This document shows positions 25,346 through 33,855 of a DNA stretch of 64,000 nucleotides, piece after piece (within the stretch, counting starts at the first letter, position 1; each line of letters starts with the position of its first letter). The translations under genes and the position numbers were made by a program. A model generated the notes under the pieces. That model ran no database searches and had not been told where the DNA came from. It was given only the letters and a program-made list of their open reading frames with translations. The stretch is from Haloferax sulfurifontis ATCC BAA-897 (GTDB lineage Archaea > Halobacteriota > Halobacteria > Halobacteriales > Haloferacaceae), in the NCBI RefSeq assembly GCF_000337835.1, contig NZ_AOLM01000028.1:62001-126000 (forward strand), read 5' to 3'.

Positions 25346-26551
25346 ATGACGAACGACACGAACGGACCACTCGACGGCCTCGTCGTCCTCGAAGCCGGGT
25401 CGATGATATCCGGCCCGACCGTCGGCCGCTTCCTGGCCGACTTCGGGGCGACGGTCATCAAAATCGAACACCCGGCGTTCGGCGACCACATCCGCCGCTT
25501 CGGTCCACAGAAAGACGGCGTCGGCCTCTGGCACAAGTACCTCTCGCGGAACAAGCAGTCTATCACCCTGAACATCTCCACCGACGAGGGCGCGGCGGTG
25601 TTCGAGGACCTCGTGGGCGAGGCCGACCTCCTCATCGAGAACTTCCGGCCCGGCACGCTCGAACGCTGGAACGTCGGCTGGGAGCGCCTCTCCGAGGTCA
25701 ACGACGACCTCGTGATGCTTCGGATGTCCGGCTTCGGTCAGACCGGCCCGTACGCCGAGCGCCCCGGCTTCGGGACGCTCGCGGAGGCGATGTCCGGCTT
25801 CGCCTACCTCAACGGCTTCCCCGACTCGCCTCCGTTGCTCCCGCCGACCGGCCTCGCCGACAACATCGCGGCGCTGTTTTCGACGTTCGCGGTGATGTTC
25901 GCGCTCTACCACCGCGACGTCCACGGCGGCGGCGGCCAGTACATCGACACGAGCCTCATCGAACCCATCTTCGGCCTGCTCGGCCCGCAACCGCTCCGCT
26001 ACGACCAACTCGGCGAAATCGAGTCGCGGTCGGGCAACCGCTCGACCTCGTCGGCCCCGCGGAATGTCTACCGGACGGGCGACGACCGCTGGGTCGCCAT
26101 CTCCGCGAGCGCCCAACCGCTCGCCGAGCGCACGTTCGACGCCATCGACCGCCCCGACCTGAAAGACGACCCGCGGTTCGAGACCAACGAGGACCGACTG
26201 GAACACGTCGACGAACTCGACGCCATCATCCAAGACTGGATGGACGACCACAGCCGCGAGGAGGTTCTCGACGCGTTCGAGGCGGCCGACGCGACGCTCG
26301 CGCCCGTCTACAACGTCGAGGACATCCTCAACGACGAGCACTACGCGGCGCGCGAGGCGTTCCTGACGGTCGACGACCCCGACCTCGGCGAGGCGGTCGT
26401 CCAGAACGCCTTCCCGAAGTTCTCGGAGACGCCGGGGCGGGTCGACCACCTCGGTCCGTCGCTCGGTGAACACAACGACGCGGTCTACCGCGACCGACTC
26501 GGCTACGACGAGTCGGTGCTTTCGGACCTCGAAGCGGAGGACGTGATATGA
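25346..26551 (+). CDS. family III (CaiB/BaiF) CoA-transferase
   Basis: The 401-residue protein begins with the family III opening (LDGLVVLEAGSMISGPTVGRF) and has FRPGTLERWNVGWE and SGFGQTGPYAERPGFG. The catalytic Asp is probably Asp172 in PPTGLADNIAAL. Members transfer CoA between carboxylates (for example succinyl-CoA:citramalate, mesaconate C1-C4, formyl-CoA:oxalate). Next to a lyase and an aconitase-type hydratase, it probably activates a hydroxy-dicarboxylate for cleavage. The stop overlaps the next ATG. Confidence 0.93.
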   Translation: MTNDTNGPLDGLVVLEAGSMISGPTVGRFLADFGATVIKIEHPAFGDHIRRFGPQKDGVGLWHKYLSRNKQSITLNISTDEGAAVFEDLVGEADLLIENFRPGTLERWNVGWERLSEVNDDLVMLRMSGFGQTGPYAERPGFGTLAEAMSGFAYLNGFPDSPPLLPPTGLADNIAALFSTFAVMFALYHRDVHGGGGQYIDTSLIEPIFGLLGPQPLRYDQLGEIESRSGNRSTSSAPRNVYRTGDDRWVAISASAQPLAERTFDAIDRPDLKDDPRFETNEDRLEHVDELDAIIQDWMDDHSREEVLDAFEAADATLAPVYNVEDILNDEHYAAREAFLTVDDPDLGEAVVQNAFPKFSETPGRVDHLGPSLGEHNDAVYRDRLGYDESVLSDLEAEDVI

Positions 26552-27507
26552 GCCTCCTCGACTCGCTTCCCGAGCGCGTCCACGTCGTCGAGATGCTCCC
26601 CCGCGACGGGTTCCAGCGCCTCGACGAGTTCGTCCCGACCGACGAGAAAGTCGAGATAATCGACGCCCTCTCGGACACCGGCGTCGACGAAATCGAACTC
26701 TCCTCTTTCACCCACCCGAAGGCCGTCCCGACCCTGCGGGACGCCGACGAGGTGGCGACGCGAATCACCCGCCGCGACGGCGTGACCTACCGGGCGCTCG
26801 TCCCCAACCTCCGGGGCATGGAGCGCGCCGTCGAGGCCGAGGTGGACAAAGTGAACGCGCTCGTCACGGTGAGCGAGACGTACACCGCGAAAAACCAGAA
26901 CCGCACCCGCGAGGAGGTGCTCGCGGAGATGGACGACATCGTCGACCTCGCCCACGACCACGGCATCGAGGTCGAAGCCGGGATGGGCACGAGCTTCTAC
27001 TGCCCCTACGAGGGCGCAATCGACCCGGCGGAGACCCTCGCGGTCGTCGACAGCGTCGTCGACTCCGGCGTCGACGAGGTGACGCTGGCGACGACGATGG
27101 GCCTCGCGAACCCGGTCGAAATCACGGAGCGGTTCACCGCCGCGTTCGAGGCCCACCCCGGCCTCGACATGGGCCTGCACCTCCACGACACGAACGGGAT
27201 GAGCCTCGCCAACACGCTGGCCGCGATGGCGGTCGGCGTCGACCGCTTCGACGCCTCGGTCTGCGGGCTCGGCGGCGGCGTCGTCCTCCCGGGCGACATG
27301 TCCGGCGTCGGCAACACGCCGACCGAGGACCTCGTCCAGATGCTCGAACGCATGGGAGTCGGCCACGGCGTCGACTTCGGCCGCATTGAGGCGGCCGCCC
27401 ACGACGTGTCCGACCGCTTGGGCCTCGGCCTGACGAGCCACGTCCTCGCGGGCGGCACCGTCGAGGGCGTCCTCGACACCGTCGCCGCCGACGGGGAGGA
27501 GGACTGA
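26548..27507 (+). CDS. HMG-CoA lyase-like DRE-TIM metallolyase with unusual active-site loop
   Basis: The 319-residue protein has the DRE-TIM hallmarks of the HMG-CoA lyase family: EMLPRDGFQ (Arg19, Asp20) and the metal-binding His pair in LHLHDTNG (His211, His213). The G-loop reads GLGGGVVLPGDMSGVGNTP, so the catalytic Cys that normally follows GLGG is Gly244. It may cleave a different acyl-CoA such as citramalyl- or dimethylmalyl-CoA, or use another acid/base. It is flanked by CoA-transferase and hydratase genes with 4-base overlap and 1-base gap respectively. Confidence 0.85.
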   Translation: MSLLDSLPERVHVVEMLPRDGFQRLDEFVPTDEKVEIIDALSDTGVDEIELSSFTHPKAVPTLRDADEVATRITRRDGVTYRALVPNLRGMERAVEAEVDKVNALVTVSETYTAKNQNRTREEVLAEMDDIVDLAHDHGIEVEAGMGTSFYCPYEGAIDPAETLAVVDSVVDSGVDEVTLATTMGLANPVEITERFTAAFEAHPGLDMGLHLHDTNGMSLANTLAAMAVGVDRFDASVCGLGGGVVLPGDMSGVGNTPTEDLVQMLERMGVGHGVDFGRIEAAAHDVSDRLGLGLTSHVLAGGTVEGVLDTVAADGEED

Positions 27508-27508
27508 G

Positions 27509-28822
27509 ATGTCCGGCAAGACCCTCGCGGAGAAACTGCTCTCGGAGAAATCGGGCACCGACGCCCGCGCCGGCGACTACGTCGAAGCCGACGTGGACGT
27601 GGCGATGGCCCACGACATCACCGGGCCGCTCGCGTTCCAGACGTTCGACGAGGTGACGGGCGACGACGGCGAGCTGTTCGCGCCCGACCGGACCGTCTTC
27701 ACCATCGACCACCACGCCCCCGCCGACGGGGTGCAGGCCGCGAACAACCACAACGCGGTCCGCGAGTTCGCGGCGGAACACGGCGCACACCAGTTCGACG
27801 TGGGCGACGGCATCTGCCACGCCGTGCTCGTCGAGGAGGGGTTCGTCGGCCCCGGCGACCTCGTCATCGGCGCGGACTCCCACTCGACGACCTACGGCGG
27901 CATCGGCGCGTTCGGGACCGGCGTCGGCTCGACCGACCTCGGGACCGCACTCGCCACGGGCGAACTCTGGTTCCGCGTCCCGAAGACGCTCCGCTTCGAG
28001 GTCGACGGCGACCTCCAGGACGGCGTCTACGCGAAGGACCTCATCCTGCGATTCATCGGCGACGTGGGCTTCGACGGCTGTACCTACATGGCCGCCGAGT
28101 ACGCCGGGAGCGCCGTCGAGTCGCTCCCGATCCACGAGCGCCTCGTCCTCTCGAACATGGCCATCGAGATGGGCGGCAAGGCCGGCCTCGTCGCGCCCGA
28201 CGAGCGGACCGAGTCGTACCTCGAACGCCAGACCGGGAACGAAATCGACCTCGGCGACGCGTTCGTCTCCGACGACGACGCCGACTACGAGGCGATTCAC
28301 ACGTACGACGCGGCCGCCCTCGCCCCGCAGGTCTCGAAGCCGTCGAACCCCGAGAACGCGGTCGACGTGACCGAGGTCGCGGGCACCGAAATCGACCAAC
28401 TGTTCGTCGGCACCTGCACGAACGGCCGGTACGAGGACATCAAAGTCGTCGCCGACATCCTCGACGGCGAGACCATCGCCCCGAACGTCCGGATGGTCGT
28501 CGTCCCCGCCTCGAAGTCCGTCTATCAGCACATGCTCGGGACGGGCGTCTTCCAGACGCTCACCGACGCCGGCGCGGTCATCCAGAGCGCCGGCTGTGGG
28601 CCCTGTGCGGGCTACCACCAGGGCGTCCTCGGCGACGGCGACGTCTGTCTCGCCACGGCGAACCGGAACTTCCCCGGCCGCGAGGGGTCGATGGAGTCGT
28701 CGGTCTACCTGTCGAGTCCGGCGACCGTCGGCGCGAGCGCGCTGTACGGCGAAATCACCGACCCCCGCGAGGTCGAGACGAACCGCTACGACGACACGGT
28801 GTTCGCGGAGGTGCTCCCATGA
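27509..28822 (+). CDS. aconitase/3-isopropylmalate dehydratase-family large subunit (LeuC-like)
   Basis: The 437-residue protein keeps the three [4Fe-4S] ligands: Cys303 (GTCTNGRYED), Cys363 and Cys366 (SAGCGPCAGYH). SHSTTYGGIGAFGTGVGST is the family core. The compact length matches the archaeal LeuC/HacA/DmdA type, which isomerise or hydrate isopropylmalate, homoaconitate, citraconate or 2,3-dimethylmaleate. No leucine-synthesis genes (leuA, leuB) are nearby, so a catabolic role is favoured. It ends in a 4-base overlap with the small subunit. Confidence 0.92.
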   Translation: MSGKTLAEKLLSEKSGTDARAGDYVEADVDVAMAHDITGPLAFQTFDEVTGDDGELFAPDRTVFTIDHHAPADGVQAANNHNAVREFAAEHGAHQFDVGDGICHAVLVEEGFVGPGDLVIGADSHSTTYGGIGAFGTGVGSTDLGTALATGELWFRVPKTLRFEVDGDLQDGVYAKDLILRFIGDVGFDGCTYMAAEYAGSAVESLPIHERLVLSNMAIEMGGKAGLVAPDERTESYLERQTGNEIDLGDAFVSDDDADYEAIHTYDAAALAPQVSKPSNPENAVDVTEVAGTEIDQLFVGTCTNGRYEDIKVVADILDGETIAPNVRMVVVPASKSVYQHMLGTGVFQTLTDAGAVIQSAGCGPCAGYHQGVLGDGDVCLATANRNFPGREGSMESSVYLSSPATVGASALYGEITDPREVETNRYDDTVFAEVLP

Positions 28823-29352
28823 CGGGAGCCGCCGACGGCACCGGCGACGGCCGCCCCGACCCGGCCGACCCCGGCCGCGCGTGGGTCTTCGGCGACAACG
28901 TCGACACCGACCAGATAACACCGTCGCGTTTCATCGTCTCGTCGGACCCCGACGAACTCGCCAGCCACGCCTTCGAGGACCTCAGACCCGAGTTCTCGGA
29001 GTCGGTCGAGACCGGCGACTTCGTCGTCGCCGGCGAGAACTTCGGGAGCGGGTCGTCGCGGGAGCACTCGCCGCTGTCGCTCGTCGGTGCGGGCGTCTCG
29101 GCGGTCGTCGCGCAGTCGTTCGCGCGCATCTTCTTCCGCAACGCCATCAACCTCGGCCTGCCGGTGCTCATCTGCCCCGGCGCGGACGCCATCGAGGACG
29201 GCGACGAGATTCACGTCGACCTCGACGCGGGCGTCGTGACGAACCACACGCGAGACGAGACGTACGAGGCGGAGGCGCTCCCCGAGTTCCTCCAGTCGCT
29301 CGTCGAACAGGGAGGGCTGAAAGCCTACACGAAGGCGAAACTCGACGGCTGA
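28819..29352 (+). CDS. aconitase/3-isopropylmalate dehydratase-family small subunit (LeuD-like)
   Basis: The 177-residue swivel domain has the family stretch GENFGSGSSREHSP, where many relatives have NFGCGSSREH (Cys replaced by Ser), and FGDNVDTDQITPSRF near the N terminus, the substrate-recognition loop. The first 20 residues are an Asp/Pro-rich extension. It forms the active hydratase with the large subunit encoded upstream. It closes the rightward operon. Confidence 0.9.
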   Translation: MTGAADGTGDGRPDPADPGRAWVFGDNVDTDQITPSRFIVSSDPDELASHAFEDLRPEFSESVETGDFVVAGENFGSGSSREHSPLSLVGAGVSAVVAQSFARIFFRNAINLGLPVLICPGADAIEDGDEIHVDLDAGVVTNHTRDETYEAEALPEFLQSLVEQGGLKAYTKAKLDG

Positions 29353-29449
29353 GCGGGCACTCGGCTCACGGCATACGGCTTGACGACTCGGTTGACGACC
29401 GCACAGAGGCACCCGCGAACGCCGTTCCGAGACGGCTGTTTTACTTTCC

Positions 29450-30637
29450 TCACCGCTTTCGCGCGTCCCAGTAGAGGAGTCCGGCCGCGACGACGAGACA
29501 GACCGCGAGCCCCGCGAACGCGGCGACGTAGCTCGCGTAGGTGGCGACGATGCCGACGTACGCCGGTCCCAACGCGTTCGCGCCGAGGAACAGCGCCCGC
29601 GCGCCCCCGAGGTCGGCCCCGCGGTCGGCGTCGGGCGCGTTGTCCATGATGATGGCGTCCGCGAGCGGGAACTCCGTCTTGTAGCCGGCCGCGAGCGCGA
29701 CGACGGAGACGTAGATGAGCGGGCGCGCCTCCACGGCCGAGAGGACGGCGAGCGCGCCGGCGGCCACGAGCATCCCGACGACGGCGATTGACTCGCGGCG
29801 GAACCGGTCGCTCAGGCCGCCGGCGACGGGCTTGATGGTGATGCCGACGGCGAAGACGATGGCGAACGTCGCGCTCGCCAACTGCTGGTCGAACCCCTTC
29901 GCCTCGATGAGGTAGGTCGGAAAGAAGTTGATGACGCCGCCGACCATGAAGTAGAACAGTCCGAACGCGAGGAGCGTCCGGCGCTGTTCCGCGCTGGCGA
30001 AGAGGCGACGGAGCGTCCCCGAGACGTGGAGTTCGGGCGACCCCACGGCGTAGCCTTCTCTCGACCAGAACGCGTAGAGGACGGTGAGCCCCGCGAGGAC
30101 GACGGCGACCGGGAGAAACGGCGTCCGCCACGTCGCGTAGGTCAACGCGAGGATGGCGAGCCCCGAGGAGACGAGGCCGCCGAGGTCGGTGCCGGCGGCG
30201 TAGAGGCCGAGCGCCCGGCCGCGGCGTTCGACGAACAGGTCAGAGAGGAGCGCCCGCGAGGGGATGGCGAACAGCCCCTTCCCGAGTCCCGTGATGACCG
30301 CCGCGGCGACGAAGCCCGCGAGGCCGCCGGCGAGGCCGAACGTGGCGAAGCCGAGGACGAGGATGCCCAGTCCGGGGACGATGAGCGTCGCCCGCGTCCA
30401 CCGGTCGGAGTACTCGCCGCCGGGGTACTGGGTGACGGCGTAGACGCCCTGAAACAGCGCCAGCGCGATGCCGGCGGTCGCCTCCGTTATCTGGAGTTCC
30501 TCGATGATAGTCGGCAACAAAGGCGACAAGAGAAATCGGCCCGTCTGGAGGACCGCCCACGCCAGCGACACCGTGACTAACATCCGACCCGGGTAGCCCG
30601 CAAGCAAACGCTCGTCGGATGTCGGCTGTTGGTTCAC
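29450..30637 (-). CDS. MFS transporter
   Basis: The 395-residue protein has about twelve hydrophobic helices and the MFS loop motif around GGEYSDRWTRATLI. The GTG at 30637 follows a GGAGG; it gives 18 residues before the first helix (LVTVSLAWAVLQTGRFLLSP), while an ATG at 30583 would start at the helix. It converges on the rightward catabolic operon. It may import the substrate or export an intermediate of the same pathway, but that link rests only on position. Confidence 0.88.
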   Translation of the reverse strand: MNQQPTSDERLLAGYPGRMLVTVSLAWAVLQTGRFLLSPLLPTIIEELQITEATAGIALALFQGVYAVTQYPGGEYSDRWTRATLIVPGLGILVLGFATFGLAGGLAGFVAAAVITGLGKGLFAIPSRALLSDLFVERRGRALGLYAAGTDLGGLVSSGLAILALTYATWRTPFLPVAVVLAGLTVLYAFWSREGYAVGSPELHVSGTLRRLFASAEQRRTLLAFGLFYFMVGGVINFFPTYLIEAKGFDQQLASATFAIVFAVGITIKPVAGGLSDRFRRESIAVVGMLVAAGALAVLSAVEARPLIYVSVVALAAGYKTEFPLADAIIMDNAPDADRGADLGGARALFLGANALGPAYVGIVATYASYVAAFAGLAVCLVVAAGLLYWDARKR

Positions 30638-30812
30638 ACCCTCCGTACATCGACCTGCTACCAATGGGTTACGATTTCGAAACGTTGGTTCCGGGTGTTG
30701 GGGCCGCGGTCCCGAAGGCAAGGGTAGACAAAATAAACAATAATTAGTTTATCACTCAGTCTTCAAAAGAGTCGGCGCTCCGTCATAGATCCTTCATATG
30801 CCGTTTAAAATC

Positions 30813-30860
30813 TACAATTTTTACAATTTTTACAAATTCCAAAATTTTTACAATTCTAAA
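30813..30860. repeat. AT-rich tandem ACAATTTTT repeats
   Basis: Three or four copies of an ACAATTTTT-like unit lie in a stretch with almost no G, strongly unlike the surrounding G+C. It is upstream of both the MFS gene (left) and the VOC gene (right). Similar ACAATTT clusters recur near 53657 and 59370. Confidence 0.6.
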
Positions 30861-30952
30861 CTTCATAGAGTTTATTCACTCTGGTCCGGGTGTCCCTGTC
30901 TTCGATGGCCGGCGCACAAATTTTTACCACCCGCGGCCGCGACAGTGCGGGC

Positions 30953-31354
30953 ATGGACGCGACGGCAATCGACCACGTGAACCTCCGCATCCCCGCCGAC
31001 GGCCTCGACGCCGCGGTCGAGTTCTACCGCGACGCGCTCGGCTTCGACATCGAGAACCGCGACCGCTACGAGTCGGGCGAAAAGCCCTTCTTCTCCGTGC
31101 GACTCACTCCGGTGAGCGTCATCCACCTCCGGCCGGCCGAGAACTTCGAACCGCCGACGGAGACCGCCTTCGACCACGTCGCCGTCGAGTTCGCCCACGA
31201 CATCGACGAACTCCGCGGCCACCTCGACGCCGCGGGCGTCGACATCGACCGCCAGCTCGAACCCCTCGGGGCGACGGGCGTCGCACCCGCGGTGTACGTC
31301 ACCGACCCGTTCGGCTACACGCTCGAACTGAAGGCCGCGACCGACGACGACTGA
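30953..31354 (+). CDS. VOC-superfamily (glyoxalase/dioxygenase-like) protein
   Basis: The ATG at 30953 gives 133 residues beginning MDATAIDHVNLRIPADGLDA, the opening beta-alpha of a VOC domain, with DHVAVEF and YVTDPFGYTLELK in the second module. Metal ligands typical of VOC enzymes (His9, the second-module His, and the Glu in LELK) are present. The reaction is unknown. An AT-rich ACAAATTTTTACC lies upstream as promoter. Confidence 0.85.
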   Translation: MDATAIDHVNLRIPADGLDAAVEFYRDALGFDIENRDRYESGEKPFFSVRLTPVSVIHLRPAENFEPPTETAFDHVAVEFAHDIDELRGHLDAAGVDIDRQLEPLGATGVAPAVYVTDPFGYTLELKAATDDD

Positions 31355-31361
31355 GCCACAT

Positions 31362-32012
31362 CTAGAGCACGTACTGAGCGACGGCCGTCATCACTTTCCG
31401 CTCCGCCCGACGGAGGTGTTCCTCGGCGGTCCGCCGGGAGACGCCCATCTCGTCGGCGATGGTCCCGGTCTCGATGCCGCGGGGGAACTCGTAGTAACCG
31501 CCGCGGAACGCCAGTTCGAACGCCTCGCGCTGGCGACCGGTGAGCTCCGGCATCGCGTCGGCGGGGGCCAACAGCGGACCGCTCCCGCTGGCGAACGACA
31601 CCGACCGCTTGGACTCGACGCTCACGTCGAAGCCGCTGTCCACGAGGTCGCGGAAGCACGCGGTCAGGTCGTCGGCCGAGACGGCGAGCAGGCGACACAC
31701 TTTGGCCCCGTCGCGGTAGCGAAGCGGCGGCACGAGGAGGAGACCGTGTTTCTGCACGTAGCCCTCGATGTGGTCGATTTCGTGGTGTCGGAGGCAGTCG
31801 GCGGTGACGACGACGAGTTCGTCGCCGCGCTCGACCGACGCCGCCACACCGACGGTGTCGCGGACGCGTTCGAGGACGTCGGACCCGACGCCGCCGCTCA
31901 CGTTGAGCATGTCGCAGTGGTCGTTGCACCACAACTCGACGGTCGCGGCGCTGTCGGCGGTCGCCGCCGCGTAGGCGCTGTCGTCGCGTATCCGAAGGCT
32001 CGCCTCGTACAC
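31362..32012 (-). CDS. bacterio-opsin activator (Bat)-type HTH regulator
   Basis: The 216-residue protein (GTG start at 32012) ends with the HTH-10/Bat domain: LTGRQREAFELAFRGGYYEF, PRGIETGTIADEMGVSRRTA, EHLRRAERKV. The N-terminal 140 residues are the variable Bat-type sensor region. It diverges from hutU across 88 bases, so it is the natural candidate regulator of histidine utilisation. Confidence 0.88.
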   Translation of the reverse strand: MYEASLRIRDDSAYAAATADSAATVELWCNDHCDMLNVSGGVGSDVLERVRDTVGVAASVERGDELVVVTADCLRHHEIDHIEGYVQKHGLLLVPPLRYRDGAKVCRLLAVSADDLTACFRDLVDSGFDVSVESKRSVSFASGSGPLLAPADAMPELTGRQREAFELAFRGGYYEFPRGIETGTIADEMGVSRRTAEEHLRRAERKVMTAVAQYVL

Positions 32013-32100
32013 GAGTACGCGATTGTTCCGTCATCCGTATATAAATGTCCCACCGTGAGGTGGGGAAATCGCTACTCGGCTTCCGCCCGAAGGTATCGGT
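32013..32100. promoter_or_regulatory. divergent bat-type regulator/hutU promoter with inverted repeat
   Basis: GTATATAAAT at 32037-32046 is a good TATA box. CCCACC (32049-32054) and GGTGGG (32059-32064) form a perfect inverted repeat with a GTGA loop just downstream of it. The repeat could be an operator for the neighbouring regulator or a leader hairpin of hutU. Confidence 0.55.
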
Positions 32101-33855
32101 ATGAACGACCAGCAATCGTCGGCACAGCGGGACCGACTCGGCGACCCGAGCGACGAGTGGCTCGCGTACCAGGGCGCGCCCACCGGGACGGACATCGAGT
32201 GTAAGGGGTGGCGACAGGAGGCGGCGCTCCGGATGCTCAACAACAACCTCGACCCCGAGGTGGGAGAGCGCCCCGAGGACCTCGTCGTCTACGGCGGGAC
32301 CGGTCGCGCCGCCCGCTCGTGGGACGCCTACGACGCCATCCTCGCCGAACTCCGCGACCTCGCCGACGACGAGACGCTCCTCGTCCAGTCGGGCAAGCCG
32401 GTCGGGCGCTTTCCGACCCACGAGCGCGCTCCGCGGGTCCTCATCGCCAACTCGAACCTCGTCGGTCACTGGGACGACTGGGAGCACTTCCACGAACTGG
32501 AGGCCGAGGGAAAAATCATGTACGGCCAGATGACCGCCGGGTCGTGGGCGTACATCGGCACGCAGGGCATCATTCAGGGGACGTTCGAGACGCTGGCCGA
32601 ACTCGCCCGCCAGCACTACGACGCCGACCTACGGGGGAAGCTCGTCGTCACCGGCGGCCTCGGCGGGATGAGCGGCGCACAGCCCCTCGCGGTGACGATG
32701 AACCACGGGGTTTGCATCGCCGCCGAGGTGCAGGCCGACCGCATCGAGCGCCGGGTCGAGACGGACTACCTGATGGAGTCCGCCGACTCGCTGGACGAGG
32801 CGCTCGAAAACGCCAAGGCGGCCATCGACGCGGGTGAGCCCTACAGCGTCGGCGTCCAGATGAACGCCGCGGACATGCTCGAAGAACTGCTCGCGCGCGA
32901 CGAGATTCCGGACGTCGTCACCGACCAGACCAGCGCCCACGACGAACTCGAAGGCTACTACCCGAGCGGCTACACCGTCGAGGAAGCCGACCGGCTCCGC
33001 GAAGACGACCCCGAGGCCTACGTCGACGCCAGCCTCGAAACGATGGAGCGCCACGTGCAGGCCATCCTCGACTTACAGGACGCGGGGGCAATCGCCTTCG
33101 AGTACGGCAACAACATCCGCGGGCAGGTCCAGAACCACCGCGGGATGGAACACGCCTTCGACTTCCCGGGCTTCGTTCCGGCGTACATCCGCCCGATGTT
33201 CTGCCGCGGGCGCGGGCCGTTCCGGTGGGCCGCGCTCTCCGGCGACCCCGCCGACATCCACCGCACCGACGAGGCGATTCGAGCGCTGTTCCCCGAAAAC
33301 GAGTCGCTCATGCGCTGGATAGACCTCGCACAGGAGCAGGTGTCGTTCCAGGGGCTCCCCTCGCGCGTCTGCTGGCTCGGCTACGCCACCGACGACGAGG
33401 GGCTCACCGAGCGCGCCCGCTTCGCCCTGAAAATCAACGACCTCGTCGCCTCGGGTGAGGTCTCTGCGCCGGTCGTCGTCACCCGCGACCACCTCGACGC
33501 CGGGTCGGTCGCCAGCCCGTACCGCGAGACCGAGGCGATGCGCGACGGCACCGACGCGGTCGCCGACTGGCCCATCCTGAACGCGCTTCTCAACACCGCC
33601 GCGGGCGCGGACATCGTGAGCGTCCACGACGGCGGCGGCGTCGGCATCGGCAACTCCCTGCACGCGAACAACCACGTCGTCCTCGACGGCTCGGACCTCG
33701 CGGCGGAGAAGGCCCGCGCCGTCTTCACCACCGACCCCGGCATGGGCGTCATCCGCCACGCCGACGCCGGCTACGAGGACGCGCTGGACGAGGCGACCCG
33801 GTCGAACGTCCGAATCCCGATGCGGGACCACGACGCGGTCGGTGATGGCGAATGA
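32101..33855 (+). CDS. hutU: urocanate hydratase (urocanase)
   Basis: The 584-residue protein converts urocanate to imidazolonepropionate, the second step of histidine breakdown. Typical urocanase NAD-binding segments are present ([49 protein letters not shown]). The short archaeal/bacterial length is normal. A frame overlap of 4 bases with hutI shows an operon. Confidence 0.97.
   Translation: MNDQQSSAQRDRLGDPSDEWLAYQGAPTGTDIECKGWRQEAALRMLNNNLDPEVGERPEDLVVYGGTGRAARSWDAYDAILAELRDLADDETLLVQSGKPVGRFPTHERAPRVLIANSNLVGHWDDWEHFHELEAEGKIMYGQMTAGSWAYIGTQGIIQGTFETLAELARQHYDADLRGKLVVTGGLGGMSGAQPLAVTMNHGVCIAAEVQADRIERRVETDYLMESADSLDEALENAKAAIDAGEPYSVGVQMNAADMLEELLARDEIPDVVTDQTSAHDELEGYYPSGYTVEEADRLREDDPEAYVDASLETMERHVQAILDLQDAGAIAFEYGNNIRGQVQNHRGMEHAFDFPGFVPAYIRPMFCRGRGPFRWAALSGDPADIHRTDEAIRALFPENESLMRWIDLAQEQVSFQGLPSRVCWLGYATDDEGLTERARFALKINDLVASGEVSAPVVVTRDHLDAGSVASPYRETEAMRDGTDAVADWPILNALLNTAAGADIVSVHDGGGVGIGNSLHANNHVVLDGSDLAAEKARAVFTTDPGMGVIRHADAGYEDALDEATRSNVRIPMRDHDAVGDGE

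Noticed and set aside
21693-29352. Complete anaerobic nicotinate (Eubacterium-type) pathway
   Set aside because: The LeuCD/DmdAB-like and amidohydrolase genes fit, but no B12-dependent methyleneglutarate mutase, hydroxynicotinate reductase or hydroxymethylglutarate enzymes are present.
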